DNA from: JBDRGD01 sp043818095
Lineage (GTDB): Bacteria; Chloroflexota; Dehalococcoidia; Dehalococcoidales; RBG-16-60-22
Direction: 5' to 3'
Assembly: GCA_043818095.1 (NCBI GenBank)
Contig: JBDRGD010000029.1
Coordinates: 1-5,093, forward strand
Length of the DNA stretch: 5,093 bases
The notes beneath the pieces were generated by a model. It ran no database searches. It was not told the DNA's origin and worked only from the letters and a program-made list of their open reading frames with translations. Below, piece after piece: positions 1-5,093 of this stretch. The translations under genes were made by a program, and so were the position numbers. The number at the start of each line of letters is the position of its first letter. The stretch's first letter is position 1.

Positions 1-40
1 TCCGTGTTTCTTCTCCTTCCCACCCTGCCCGCCCCTTATT

Positions 41-118
41 AAATCCCCCTTAGTCCCCCTTTACCAAAGGGGGAAACGCAGGCCTCTCCCTTTCGCAAAG
101 GGAGATTGAGAGGGATTT
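41..118. repeat. Nested palindromic intergenic repeat (REP/MITE-like)
   Basis: Two hairpins lie inside an outer inverted repeat. Hairpin 1 pairs TCCCCCTTT (54-62) with AAAGGGGGA (66-74) around ACC. Hairpin 2 pairs TCTCCCTTT (85-93) with AAAGGGAGA (97-105) around CGC. The outer arms are AAATCCC (41-47) and GGGATTT (112-118). All stems are perfect. The layout is that of a small dispersed palindromic element. From memory, similar CCCCCTTT/AAAGGGGG repeats are common between genes in anaerobic bacteria, including Dehalococcoidia. No coding capacity is seen. It could also act as a terminator for a gene to the left, but neither stem is followed by a good T-run. Copy number cannot be judged from one window. 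Confidence 0.7.
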
Positions 119-133
119 TACGCCCACAGACCC

Positions 134-162
134 TTGACACATAGATACCAGCACCCTAGAAT
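134..162 (+). promoter_or_regulatory. Sigma-70 type promoter for the 193-375 gene
   Basis: A perfect -35 box TTGACA (134-139) is separated by exactly 17 bases from a -10 box TAGAAT (157-162), one mismatch from consensus. Transcription would start near 168-170. That leaves a leader of about 25 bases, which contains the ribosome binding site GAGAGGTG (181-188) before the ATG at 193. This is the strongest promoter match in the window. Confidence 0.75.
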
Positions 163-192
163 GAACCCAACGTTTGCAAAGAGAGGTGCTCC

Positions 193-375
193 ATGGCGGA
201 AGACGAGAAGGGAACCATGAGCAAGAAGCAGATTGGCGGGATTTTCATCCCGGCGGGGCTGTTCATCGGCATGGGCGTCGGCTGGGTATTCGGTTATATG
301 GTCCAGGGGATGTTCATCGGGTTGGGGGTGGGCTTTCTCGCCTTCGGCATCACCATGTTCGCCGTGAAGGACTAG
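193..375 (+). CDS. Small glycine-rich two-helix membrane protein (unknown function)
   Basis: This gene encodes 60 residues. A short charged N-terminus (about residues 1-13) is followed by two hydrophobic segments, about 14-36 and 39-58, and the protein ends in KD. The helices look like copies of each other: GLFIGMGVGW (22-31) and GMFIGLGVGF (39-48) match at most positions with a period of 17 residues. Both carry regularly spaced glycines of the kind that pack helices tightly. This suggests a helical hairpin in the inner membrane, possibly oligomeric. The ATG at 193 is preferred because GAGAGGTG sits 4 bases before it. The internal ATG at 217 (residue 9) has only a weak GAAGGG ahead of it. The gene has its own promoter and ends at a hairpin shared with the converging gene. 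I do not recognise a named family and infer no function beyond membrane insertion. Confidence 0.8.
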   Translation: MAEDEKGTMSKKQIGGIFIPAGLFIGMGVGWVFGYMVQGMFIGLGVGFLAFGITMFAVKD

Positions 376-397
376 CCCCGGTACGTTCCCGGTTTTC

Positions 398-420
398 CCC
401 GGCTAAAGCCGGGCTATTTC
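398..420. terminator. Hairpin terminator shared by two converging genes
   Basis: CCCGGC (398-403) pairs with GCCGGG (408-413) around a TAAA loop; a T-A pair could extend the stem if the loop is tighter. On the + strand the stem is followed by CTATTTCTTCC, a moderate T-rich tail that would end the 193-375 transcript. On the - strand the hairpin begins right after the TAG stop (414-416) of the 414-623 gene, but the tail there is GGAAAACC, so termination in that direction would be weak. Confidence 0.55.
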
Positions 421-623
421 TTCCGTCTATCCCTTATCGTGCGGAATATCTCCACCAGGATGATGTTGAGGATGATGGCTAAAGCCGCCGGAATCCCCAG
501 CAGCCAGATTTTGTCCCCGAAGATATTTATCTGGAAACGCAACGCCACCCAGATTACCCCGAAAGCCAGCACCACGCCCACCGTGGCGCAGCCGACGGCC
601 AGGATGATATAGTCCCTAATCAT
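414..623 (-). CDS. Small two-helix membrane protein (unknown function)
   Basis: This gene encodes 69 residues. A short N-terminus (MIRDY) leads into hydrophobic segment 1 (about residues 5-28). A short polar loop (about 29-38, QINIFGDK) separates it from segment 2 (about 39-60), and a strongly basic tail (RTIRDRRKK) closes the protein. By the positive-inside rule the basic C-terminus should face the cytoplasm, giving an N-in/C-in hairpin. Codons mostly end in G or C like those of the neighbours, which supports real coding. The gene converges with the 193-375 gene and diverges from the flavoprotein gene. No strong ribosome binding site precedes the ATG; only TGGGG lies a few bases upstream. 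A TATAAT box ends 8 bases before the start, so the mRNA may be nearly leaderless. I do not recognise a family. Confidence 0.7.
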   Translation of the reverse strand: MIRDYIILAVGCATVGVVLAFGVIWVALRFQINIFGDKIWLLGIPAALAIILNIILVEIFRTIRDRRKK

Positions 624-631
624 GATGCCCC

Positions 632-660
632 ATTATAGAGGATGGCCGCTCACTGCACAA
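632..660 (-). promoter_or_regulatory. Possible promoter for the 414-623 gene
   Basis: Read on the - strand, a perfect -10 box TATAAT lies at 637-632. A weak -35 match TTGTGC lies at 660-655, 17 bases upstream. The -10 box ends only 8 bases before the ATG (623-621), so a normal transcription start would fall at about 625, on or next to the start codon. The perfect -10 and exact spacing favour a real promoter, while the poor -35 counts against it. Confidence 0.45.
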
Positions 661-701
661 ATATTTCTCCGGCCGCAGGGCAAAATACCCTGTCTCCGGG
701 G

Positions 702-731
702 TTGAATTATCCCTGTATTTAGTGCTAAATT
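702..731 (+). promoter_or_regulatory. Possible promoter for the flavoprotein gene
   Basis: A -35-like TTGAAT (702-707, four of six consensus bases) is followed 18 bases later by TAAATT (726-731, four of six). A TG at 723-724, one base before the -10, would make it an extended -10 type. Transcription from here would give a leader of about 85 bases before the ATG at 822. The match is moderate and nothing independent confirms it. A perfect CAGGG/CCCTG inverted repeat (676-680 with 688-692) lies just upstream and could be an operator or simply chance. Confidence 0.35.
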
Positions 732-765
732 AAAGCGGCGTGAAAGATTCCTCTTCCGCAAAGCT

Positions 766-821
766 AAAGGAGGGAGACGGCTATCTCCGGGATTAGCCCC
801 GGCGGTAGCCTTTTTCATGAG
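766..821 (+). promoter_or_regulatory. Structured leader: distant Shine-Dalgarno plus terminator-like hairpin before the flavoprotein gene
   Basis: A perfect Shine-Dalgarno AAAGGAGGG (766-774) lies about 47 bases before the ATG at 822, and no good site lies closer. Between them GGCTA (779-783) can pair with TAGCC (806-810). Inside that, CCGGG (787-791) can pair with CCCGG (798-802), and TTTTT (811-815) follows directly, which is the form of an intrinsic terminator. A competing hairpin, GGAGA (773-777) with TCTCC (784-788), would tie up part of the Shine-Dalgarno. GGCTA can also pair with TAGCC at 794-798. Mutually exclusive folds of this kind are typical of attenuators or translation-control leaders. 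I cannot assign it to a known riboswitch class. A short frame (817-843, 8 codons) overlaps the gene start. Confidence 0.4.
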
Positions 822-1799
822 ATGGCTGAGAAGATTGAGCTGACGATTGACAGTGTAAACGTTTCCGCGACGAAGGGCGTCACCGTCCTGGAAGCCGCCC
901 GCGGCGCCGGTCTCTACATCCCCACCCTCTGCCACCACCCGGACCTGGAGCCCTACGGCGGCTGCCGCCTCTGCGTCGTGGAGATTGAGAAGATGCGCGG
1001 TCTGCCCACCTCCTGCACCACCCCCGCCACGGAGGGCATGGTGGTGCGCACGAACACACCGCAGGTTCAGACACTCCGCCAGGACGTCTTGAAGCTTATC
1101 CTCGCGGAGCACCCCAACGCCTGCCTTACCTGCCACCGCCGCGTGCGCTGCGGCCCCAATGACATCTGTCTGCGCCACGTGGGGGTCACCGAGCGCTGCG
1201 TCACCTGTGTCCAGAACCGGGACTGCGAGCTGCAGCGGCTGGTGGACTACGTGGGCATCAGCGACCGCAACCTGGAGGACTATTTCCGGGACCTGCCCGT
1301 GGACGACCGCGACCCCCTCATCGAGCGGAACTACAACCTGTGTGTCCTCTGCGGGCGCTGCGTCCAGATGTGCCGGGACATGCGGGGCATCGGCATGTAC
1401 AGCTTCATCAACCGCGGTATCCAGACCATCGTCGGCACCGCTTTCAACGAGCCGCTGAAGGAAGCCGGCTGCCAGTTCTGCGGCGCCTGCGTGGAGGTCT
1501 GTCCCGTCGGCGCGCTGGTGGACAAGGCCAAGCGGCAGAAACCGGCGCTGGGACGGGAGGCGGTTATCGTCCCCTGCCATGACGCCTGCCCCGGGGGCAT
1601 CAACGTCCCGCTGTACGTCTACCTTGCCGGGGGTCGGCAAATACCAGGACTCCATCGCCGTCGTCCGGGAGAAGGTCCCCTTCCCCGGGGCTCTGGGGAG
1701 GGTCTGTATCCACCCTTGCGAGGAAGCCTGCCGCCGCGGCTGCCTCAACGAGCCGATTTCCATCAAGTTCCTCAAGCGCTTCGTGGCGGACCGCGATGA
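822..1799 (+). CDS. N-terminal part of a frameshifted NuoG-like/GltD-like iron-sulfur flavoprotein
   Basis: This frame encodes the iron-sulfur module of a protein that continues, one frame over, to 3045. Residues 1-75 form a plant-type ferredoxin domain with [2Fe-2S] ligands C37, C48, C51 and C65 (C-x10-C-x2-C-x13-C). A NuoG-type His/Cys region follows: H97, C101, C104, C110, with further cysteines C116, C126, C129 and C135. Two [4Fe-4S] ferredoxin motifs come next: C174/C177/C180/C184 and C217/C220/C223/C227. C252-x3-C256-P opens the GltD-type N-terminal cluster domain. Sense is lost near residue 270, where a run of five G appears to carry one extra base; the last 54 or so residues to the stop at 1799 are out of frame. 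The ATG at 822 fits the family N-terminus although no ribosome binding site lies near it. NuoG itself is excluded because no molybdopterin-type domain follows. The product is probably cytoplasmic. Confidence 0.85.
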   Translation: MAEKIELTIDSVNVSATKGVTVLEAARGAGLYIPTLCHHPDLEPYGGCRLCVVEIEKMRGLPTSCTTPATEGMVVRTNTPQVQTLRQDVLKLILAEHPNACLTCHRRVRCGPNDICLRHVGVTERCVTCVQNRDCELQRLVDYVGISDRNLEDYFRDLPVDDRDPLIERNYNLCVLCGRCVQMCRDMRGIGMYSFINRGIQTIVGTAFNEPLKEAGCQFCGACVEVCPVGALVDKAKRQKPALGREAVIVPCHDACPGGINVPLYVYLAGGRQIPGLHRRRPGEGPLPRGSGEGLYPPLRGSLPPRLPQRADFHQVPQALRGGPR

Positions 1800-3045
1800 C
1801 GGCTCCTGGCAGAAGTTTTCCCGCCAGCTGCCCCCCACCGGGAAAAAGGTGGCGGTGGTCGGCGCCGGTCCCGCCGGGCTGACCGCGGCTTACTACCTGG
1901 CGAAGGGCGGCCACGCCGTGACCGTCTTCGAGGCCCTGCCCGTCGCCGGGGGCATGATGAGGGTGGGCATCCCGGACTACCGCCTGCCTCCCGAAATCCT
2001 GGAAGGGGAAATCGAGGAGATACGCCGCGTCGGCGTGGATATTAAGTTGAACACCCGCGTGGATGACGTGGACGGGCTCCTGAAGAAGCAGGGTTTCGAC
2101 GCCGTTTTCCTGGCGCCCGGAGCGCACCGGGGGATGAAGCTCGGCTGCGAAGGGGAGGACTGCTCCGGGGTGCTCGACGGCGCGACTTTCCTGCGGAAAG
2201 CCAACCTCGGGGAAAAGCTGGACGTGGGTGACCGCGTGGCGGTCATCGGCGGCGGCAACGTCGCCATCGACGGCGCCAGGGTCGCCCGGCGGCTGGGCGC
2301 GAAAGACGTCAGCATCCTCTACCGGCGCACCCGGGCGGAGATGCCCGCCAGCCCCGAGGAAGTGGAAGCGGCGATTGAAGAGCAAATCAACCTGGTCTTC
2401 CTGGTGGCGCCGGACAAAATCGAGAGCAGGAGCGGGAGGCTGTATTTGACCTGTACCCGGATGGAGCTGGGAGAGCCGGACGCCAGCGGGCGGCGGCGTC
2501 CCGTAGCCGTCAAGGGGAGCACCTTTACCGAGGAATACAGCACCGTTATCGGCGCGATCGGGCAGGTGCCGGATGTCCCTGAAGGCTTCGGGGTGAAGAC
2601 GGGGCGTGGCAACACCATCCAGGCGGACCGGGTGACGTTTATGGCACGGCCCGGCGTCTGGGCGGGCGGCGACGCCGTCTCGGGACCCGATTCGGTTATC
2701 CGCGCCATCGCCGCCGGGCGGAAAGCCGCCGGGGAAATCGATAAATACCTGGGCGGTTCCGGGGACATCGACGAGGAGCTTACCCCGGAACGCAGTATCG
2801 GCTTCTGCTGGGGAAAACAGGAAGACTTTGCGGAGAAGCCGCGGGTGACCATGCCCATGCTCAAGCCCGAAAAGACCGTGGACAGCTTTATCGAGGTGGA
2901 GACGGGTCTTACGGAGGAGGGGGCGGTCGCCGAAGGCAAGCGCTGTTTCCAGTGCGGGATACGGCTGCAGATTACCCCGTCGCCGCTGCCGCCCGCGGGC
3001 AAAGCGAAGAGCACACCGCCGCCGCCGGCGTTGTTGCCTTCCTAG
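1579..3045 (+). CDS. C-terminal part of the same gene: GltD-like FAD/NAD(P)H oxidoreductase
   Basis: The first 18 or so residues of this open frame (up to about 1632) are out of frame. Real coding starts at V19, which continues the upstream frame as residue 271. Numbering below is for the joined 740-residue protein. C295, C299, C303 and C307 lie in the segment RVCIHPCEEACRRGC and, with C252 and C256, resemble the [4Fe-4S] region of GltD. GAGPAG (347-352) is the FAD dinucleotide-binding motif. GGGNVAID (476-483) is the NAD(P)H motif, followed by the family segment YRRTRAEMPA. GGD (615-617) is the second FAD contact. A CFQC pair (708/711) and a proline-rich tail end the protein. The family moves electrons between NAD(P)H, FAD and iron-sulfur centres. 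No glutamate synthase large subunit is present, so a general NAD(P)H:acceptor role is likelier than glutamate synthesis. The ATG at 1579 has no well-spaced ribosome binding site (GGGAGG lies 18 bases away), so independent translation is unlikely. Confidence 0.85.
   Translation: MTPAPGASTSRCTSTLPGVGKYQDSIAVVREKVPFPGALGRVCIHPCEEACRRGCLNEPISIKFLKRFVADRDDGSWQKFSRQLPPTGKKVAVVGAGPAGLTAAYYLAKGGHAVTVFEALPVAGGMMRVGIPDYRLPPEILEGEIEEIRRVGVDIKLNTRVDDVDGLLKKQGFDAVFLAPGAHRGMKLGCEGEDCSGVLDGATFLRKANLGEKLDVGDRVAVIGGGNVAIDGARVARRLGAKDVSILYRRTRAEMPASPEEVEAAIEEQINLVFLVAPDKIESRSGRLYLTCTRMELGEPDASGRRRPVAVKGSTFTEEYSTVIGAIGQVPDVPEGFGVKTGRGNTIQADRVTFMARPGVWAGGDAVSGPDSVIRAIAAGRKAAGEIDKYLGGSGDIDEELTPERSIGFCWGKQEDFAEKPRVTMPMLKPEKTVDSFIEVETGLTEEGAVAEGKRCFQCGIRLQITPSPLPPAGKAKSTPPPPALLPS
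1629..1635 (+). other. Frameshift site (run of five G) splitting the flavoprotein gene
   Basis: Upstream frame coding runs well to L268-A269-G270, and the downstream frame begins to make sense at V-G-K-Y-Q-D. Deleting one G from GGGGG (1629-1633) gives YLAGVGKYQDS, the expected continuous sequence for this family between the C-x3-C-P motif and the VREKVPFPG segment. The region 822-3045 is 2224 bases; minus one it is 2223, exactly 741 codons including the stop. A homopolymer run is the usual place for a sequencing or assembly error, a phase-variation slip or a recent mutation. Confidence 0.85.
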
Positions 3046-3105
3046 AGCAGGGGCTTTCCGGCTGTTTTCCCGCCGTTCCGCTTTCCTTTTCCGGGGCAGT
3101 TCTTG

Positions 3106-3111
3106 TAGAAT
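3106..3111 (+). promoter_or_regulatory. Possible -10 box directly upstream of mutS
   Basis: TAGAAT (3106-3111), the same -10 sequence as in the promoter at 134-162, ends only 6 bases before the mutS ATG. No recognisable -35 box lies 16-18 bases further upstream; that stretch is pyrimidine-rich. If used, transcription would start at or next to the ATG and give a leaderless mRNA. The 72-base gap after the flavoprotein stop holds no clear terminator, so read-through from the upstream gene is an alternative. Confidence 0.3.
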
Positions 3112-3117
3112 AGGCGC

Positions 3118-5093
3118 ATGACGCAGGGCGCGACTCCCATCCGGCAGCAGTACCTCCGCATCAAGCAGCAGTATCCGGAAGCCATTGTCCTTTTCCGCCT
3201 CGGCGACTTTTACGAGACTTTCGACGAGGACGCCCGCACCGCTTCCCGGGAACTGGAAATCGTCCTCACCTCCCGCGAGATGGGGAAGGGCATCAAGGTG
3301 CCCCTGGCGGGCATCCCTTACCACGCCCTGGACAATTACCTGGCGAAACTCATCAGCCGCGGCTACAAGGTAGCCGTCTGCGAGCAGGTGACGAAGCCCG
3401 GGGAAAACCGCGGTCTGGTGGAGCGGGAGGTGGTGCGCCTGGTCACTCCCGGCACGGTCGTCGAACCGGGGCTGCTGGACAGCCGGGCCAACAACTACCT
3501 CGTCGCGCTGTTGCTGGCGGAAAAAGAGGCGGGGCTGGCTTTTGTGGATATCACCACCAGTGAGTTCGCCACTACCCAGTTGCCCCTCGACCGCGTGGCC
3601 AGCGAACTGGAAAGACTGAAACCGCGGGAGATAATCGCCCCGGAGAACGCCGACCTGTCCCTGCTTGGTTACGAGGGCACGGTGACCCGCGTCGAGGACT
3701 ACTGGTTCGAGGCGGCGCGGGCGCGGCAATCTTTATTAGAACATTTCCGCGTGGCGACCCTCGAGGGCTACGGCTGCGAGCGCCTGCCCCTGGCGACGGG
3801 CGCCGCCGGGGCGATTCTTGCCTATCTCCGGGAGACGCGGAAAGGGACGCTGCCGCAGCTTAACCGCGTGTCCACCTACACCACGGACGCCTTTATGGCG
3901 CTGGATGCGCAGACCCAGCACAACCTGGAGCTTTTCCAGGGCACCGGTTCGCTGCTGTCGGTGATCGACCTGACGAAGACGGCGAGCGGCGGCCGCCTGC
4001 TGAAAAAATGGCTGGGACAGCCCCTGCTGGACGTGGCGGCTTTGAATAGCCGGCTGGACGCCGTGGAGTGGTTCGCGGGGAACATCGTGCCGCGGCGGGA
4101 GGTTATCGGGTTGCTGGGGCAGATGGCGGATCTGGAGCGCCTGGTGAACCGCGTGCGCAGCGAAATCGCTATCCCCCGCGAGCTGATAACCCTCAAGAAC
4201 AGCCTGGAGCTTATCCCCCGGCTGCGGAATGCTTTAGATTCGGACCGCCGGGTAGCGGCACTGAAAGACCAGCTGAAATCGTGCCCGGAGGTGGTGGCGC
4301 TGGTTGACGAGGCCATCGTCGCGGAGCCGTCCTCGACCTTCGGGGAGGGCGACGTGATGAAGCCCGGGCTTTCCGAGGAACTGGACAAGCTGCGCGGGGC
4401 TTCCCGCAACGCCCGGCAGTACCTCGCCAGCCTGGAGGCGCAGGAGCGGGAAAAGACCGGGATAAAGTCGCTGAAAATCGGCTTTAACAACGTTTTCGGC
4501 TACTACCTGGAGGTCTCTAAGCCGAACCTTGCCCAGGTGCCGGACAGCTATATCCGCAAGCAGACGCTGGTCAACGGGGAGCGCTATTTCACCCCGGAGC
4601 TCAAGGAGTACGAGGCGCTGATTCTGAACGCGAAGGAGCGCATCACCGAGCTGGAGGAGTCCCTGTTCCGGCGGGTGTGCCGGCAGGTGGCCACCGCCGG
4701 GGAGCGCGTTCTCGCCGTGGCGGGCGCGCTGGCGCAGCTCGATGTTTTTGCCGCGCTGGCGGAGCTGGCGGCGCAGCAGGACTACGTCCGCCCGGCGCTG
4801 GACGACGGCACGAAACTGGAAATCCGGCAGGGCCGGCACCCCGTGGTGGAGCGCAACCTCTCCCCCGGCGGCTTTACCCCCAACGACGTCCTCCTCGATA
4901 ATGCGGACGCCCAGGTGGTCATCCTGACGGGGCCGAACATGTCCGGCAAGTCCACCTACCTGCGGCAGGTCGCCCTGGTTGTCCTGCTGGCGCAGACGGG
5001 CAGCTTTGTCCCCGCCGCGTCGGCGCGCCTCGGCATCGTCGACCGCATTTTCACGCGCATCGGCGCCCGGGAAGACCTGGCGGCGGGGCAGTC
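3118..5093 (+). CDS. mutS: DNA mismatch repair protein MutS (3' end beyond the window)
   Basis: MutS dimers find base mismatches and small loops and use ATP to recruit MutL. The window holds 658 codons with no internal stop. Domain I (about residues 1-110) contains the mismatch-reading Phe-x-Glu motif F31-Y-E33 in FRLGDFYE. The connector (about 115-250) and the core lever domain (from about 255, with GGRLLKKWLGQPL) follow. The clamp region includes FNNVFGYYLEVSK (from 456). The ATPase domain begins near 555 with Walker A GPNMSGKS (605-612). The sequence ends in GAREDLAAGQ, so the Walker B DE pair and the helix-turn-helix C-terminus lie outside. Full-length bacterial MutS is about 850-900 residues. 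The ATG at 3118 is the first possible start because an in-frame TAG lies at 3106-3108, and the N-terminus aligns with MutS. No strong ribosome binding site is present. Confidence 0.97.
   Translation, partial: MTQGATPIRQQYLRIKQQYPEAIVLFRLGDFYETFDEDARTASRELEIVLTSREMGKGIKVPLAGIPYHALDNYLAKLISRGYKVAVCEQVTKPGENRGLVEREVVRLVTPGTVVEPGLLDSRANNYLVALLLAEKEAGLAFVDITTSEFATTQLPLDRVASELERLKPREIIAPENADLSLLGYEGTVTRVEDYWFEAARARQSLLEHFRVATLEGYGCERLPLATGAAGAILAYLRETRKGTLPQLNRVSTYTTDAFMALDAQTQHNLELFQGTGSLLSVIDLTKTASGGRLLKKWLGQPLLDVAALNSRLDAVEWFAGNIVPRREVIGLLGQMADLERLVNRVRSEIAIPRELITLKNSLELIPRLRNALDSDRRVAALKDQLKSCPEVVALVDEAIVAEPSSTFGEGDVMKPGLSEELDKLRGASRNARQYLASLEAQEREKTGIKSLKIGFNNVFGYYLEVSKPNLAQVPDSYIRKQTLVNGERYFTPELKEYEALILNAKERITELEESLFRRVCRQVATAGERVLAVAGALAQLDVFAALAELAAQQDYVRPALDDGTKLEIRQGRHPVVERNLSPGGFTPNDVLLDNADAQVVILTGPNMSGKSTYLRQVALVVLLAQTGSFVPAASARLGIVDRIFTRIGAREDLAAGQ

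Noticed and set aside
54..105. Short CRISPR-like repeat pair
   Set aside because: The two units are different palindromes with a short gap, have no regular spacers and belong to one nested hairpin element.
174..482. 102-residue + frame overlapping the first small gene
   Set aside because: It is out of frame with the membrane protein that has the good ribosome binding site, is rich in His/Arg/Gly, and runs through the terminator hairpin and into the converging gene.
1625..1640. Programmed +1 ribosomal frameshift at GGG-GGT
   Set aside because: No stop or clearly rare codon is at the shift point, no internal Shine-Dalgarno is evident, and the out-of-frame tail is long. A sequencing slip or mutation in the G run is simpler. 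It is kept only as a minor possibility in the findings.
633..1838. 401-residue open frame on the - strand
   Set aside because: It lies antisense to the well-supported iron-sulfur module. Its translation is rich in Ala/Val/His/Gln with no domain or motif, as expected of the reverse of a GC-rich gene.
822..3045. Naming the gene nuoG or gltD
   Set aside because: It lacks the NuoG molybdopterin-like domain and neighbouring nuo genes. No glutamate synthase large subunit is present. The fused architecture fits neither name.
2940..3117. Second frameshift extending the flavoprotein C-terminus past 3045
   Set aside because: The proline-rich tail is odd, and another frame stays open to about 3108. 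However, the CFQC segment followed by a short tail is a normal family ending, and the alternative frame shows no conserved sequence.
1600..3729. 709-residue open frame on the - strand
   Set aside because: It spans the antisense of both the flavoprotein C-terminus and the mutS 5' end. It has no recognisable motif and is biased towards Arg/Pro/Gly/Asp, so it is a GC-driven shadow.
3876..4839. Two open frames of about 200 residues on the - strand within mutS
   Set aside because: They are antisense to the intact MutS coding frame, with low-complexity Ser/Arg or Leu/Arg composition and no motifs.

Overview
The window is GC-rich bacterial DNA, and its four genes show ordinary bacterial gene structure. 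It suggests an anaerobic bacterium, perhaps a Chloroflexota (Dehalococcoidia-like) lineage. The taxonomic guess rests on my memory of similar iron-sulfur flavoproteins and of CCCCCTTT/AAAGGGGG palindromic repeats in such genomes. It is an inference, not something the sequence proves.

Layout: bases 1-133 are intergenic and hold a nested palindromic repeat. A near-consensus sigma-70 promoter (134-162) drives a 60-residue glycine-rich two-helix membrane protein (193-375, +). A second small two-helix membrane protein (414-623, -) converges on it, and the two share a hairpin between their 3' ends. Bases 624-821 lie between two divergent genes and carry promoter-like elements for both directions. 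They also hold an unusual leader with a perfect Shine-Dalgarno sequence far from the start codon and a terminator-like hairpin directly before the next gene.

The main metabolic gene (822-3045, +) encodes a 740-residue soluble electron-transfer flavoprotein split by a one-base frameshift. Its N-terminal third resembles the iron-sulfur domains of NADH dehydrogenase subunit NuoG: a [2Fe-2S] site, a His/Cys cluster region and two [4Fe-4S] sites. Its C-terminal two thirds resemble the FAD- and NAD(P)H-binding small subunit of glutamate synthase (GltD family). The coding frame moves by +1 at a run of five G (1629-1633). Removing one G joins both halves without a gap. The likely role is moving electrons between NAD(P)H and an iron-sulfur partner not present here.

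The last gene (3118 to the window edge, +) is the DNA mismatch-repair ATPase mutS. It is intact as far as it can be read (658 codons) and is cut by the window end just after the Walker A region. It has no functional link to its neighbours. The very long reverse-strand open frames across 633-4839 are antisense shadows caused by high GC content.
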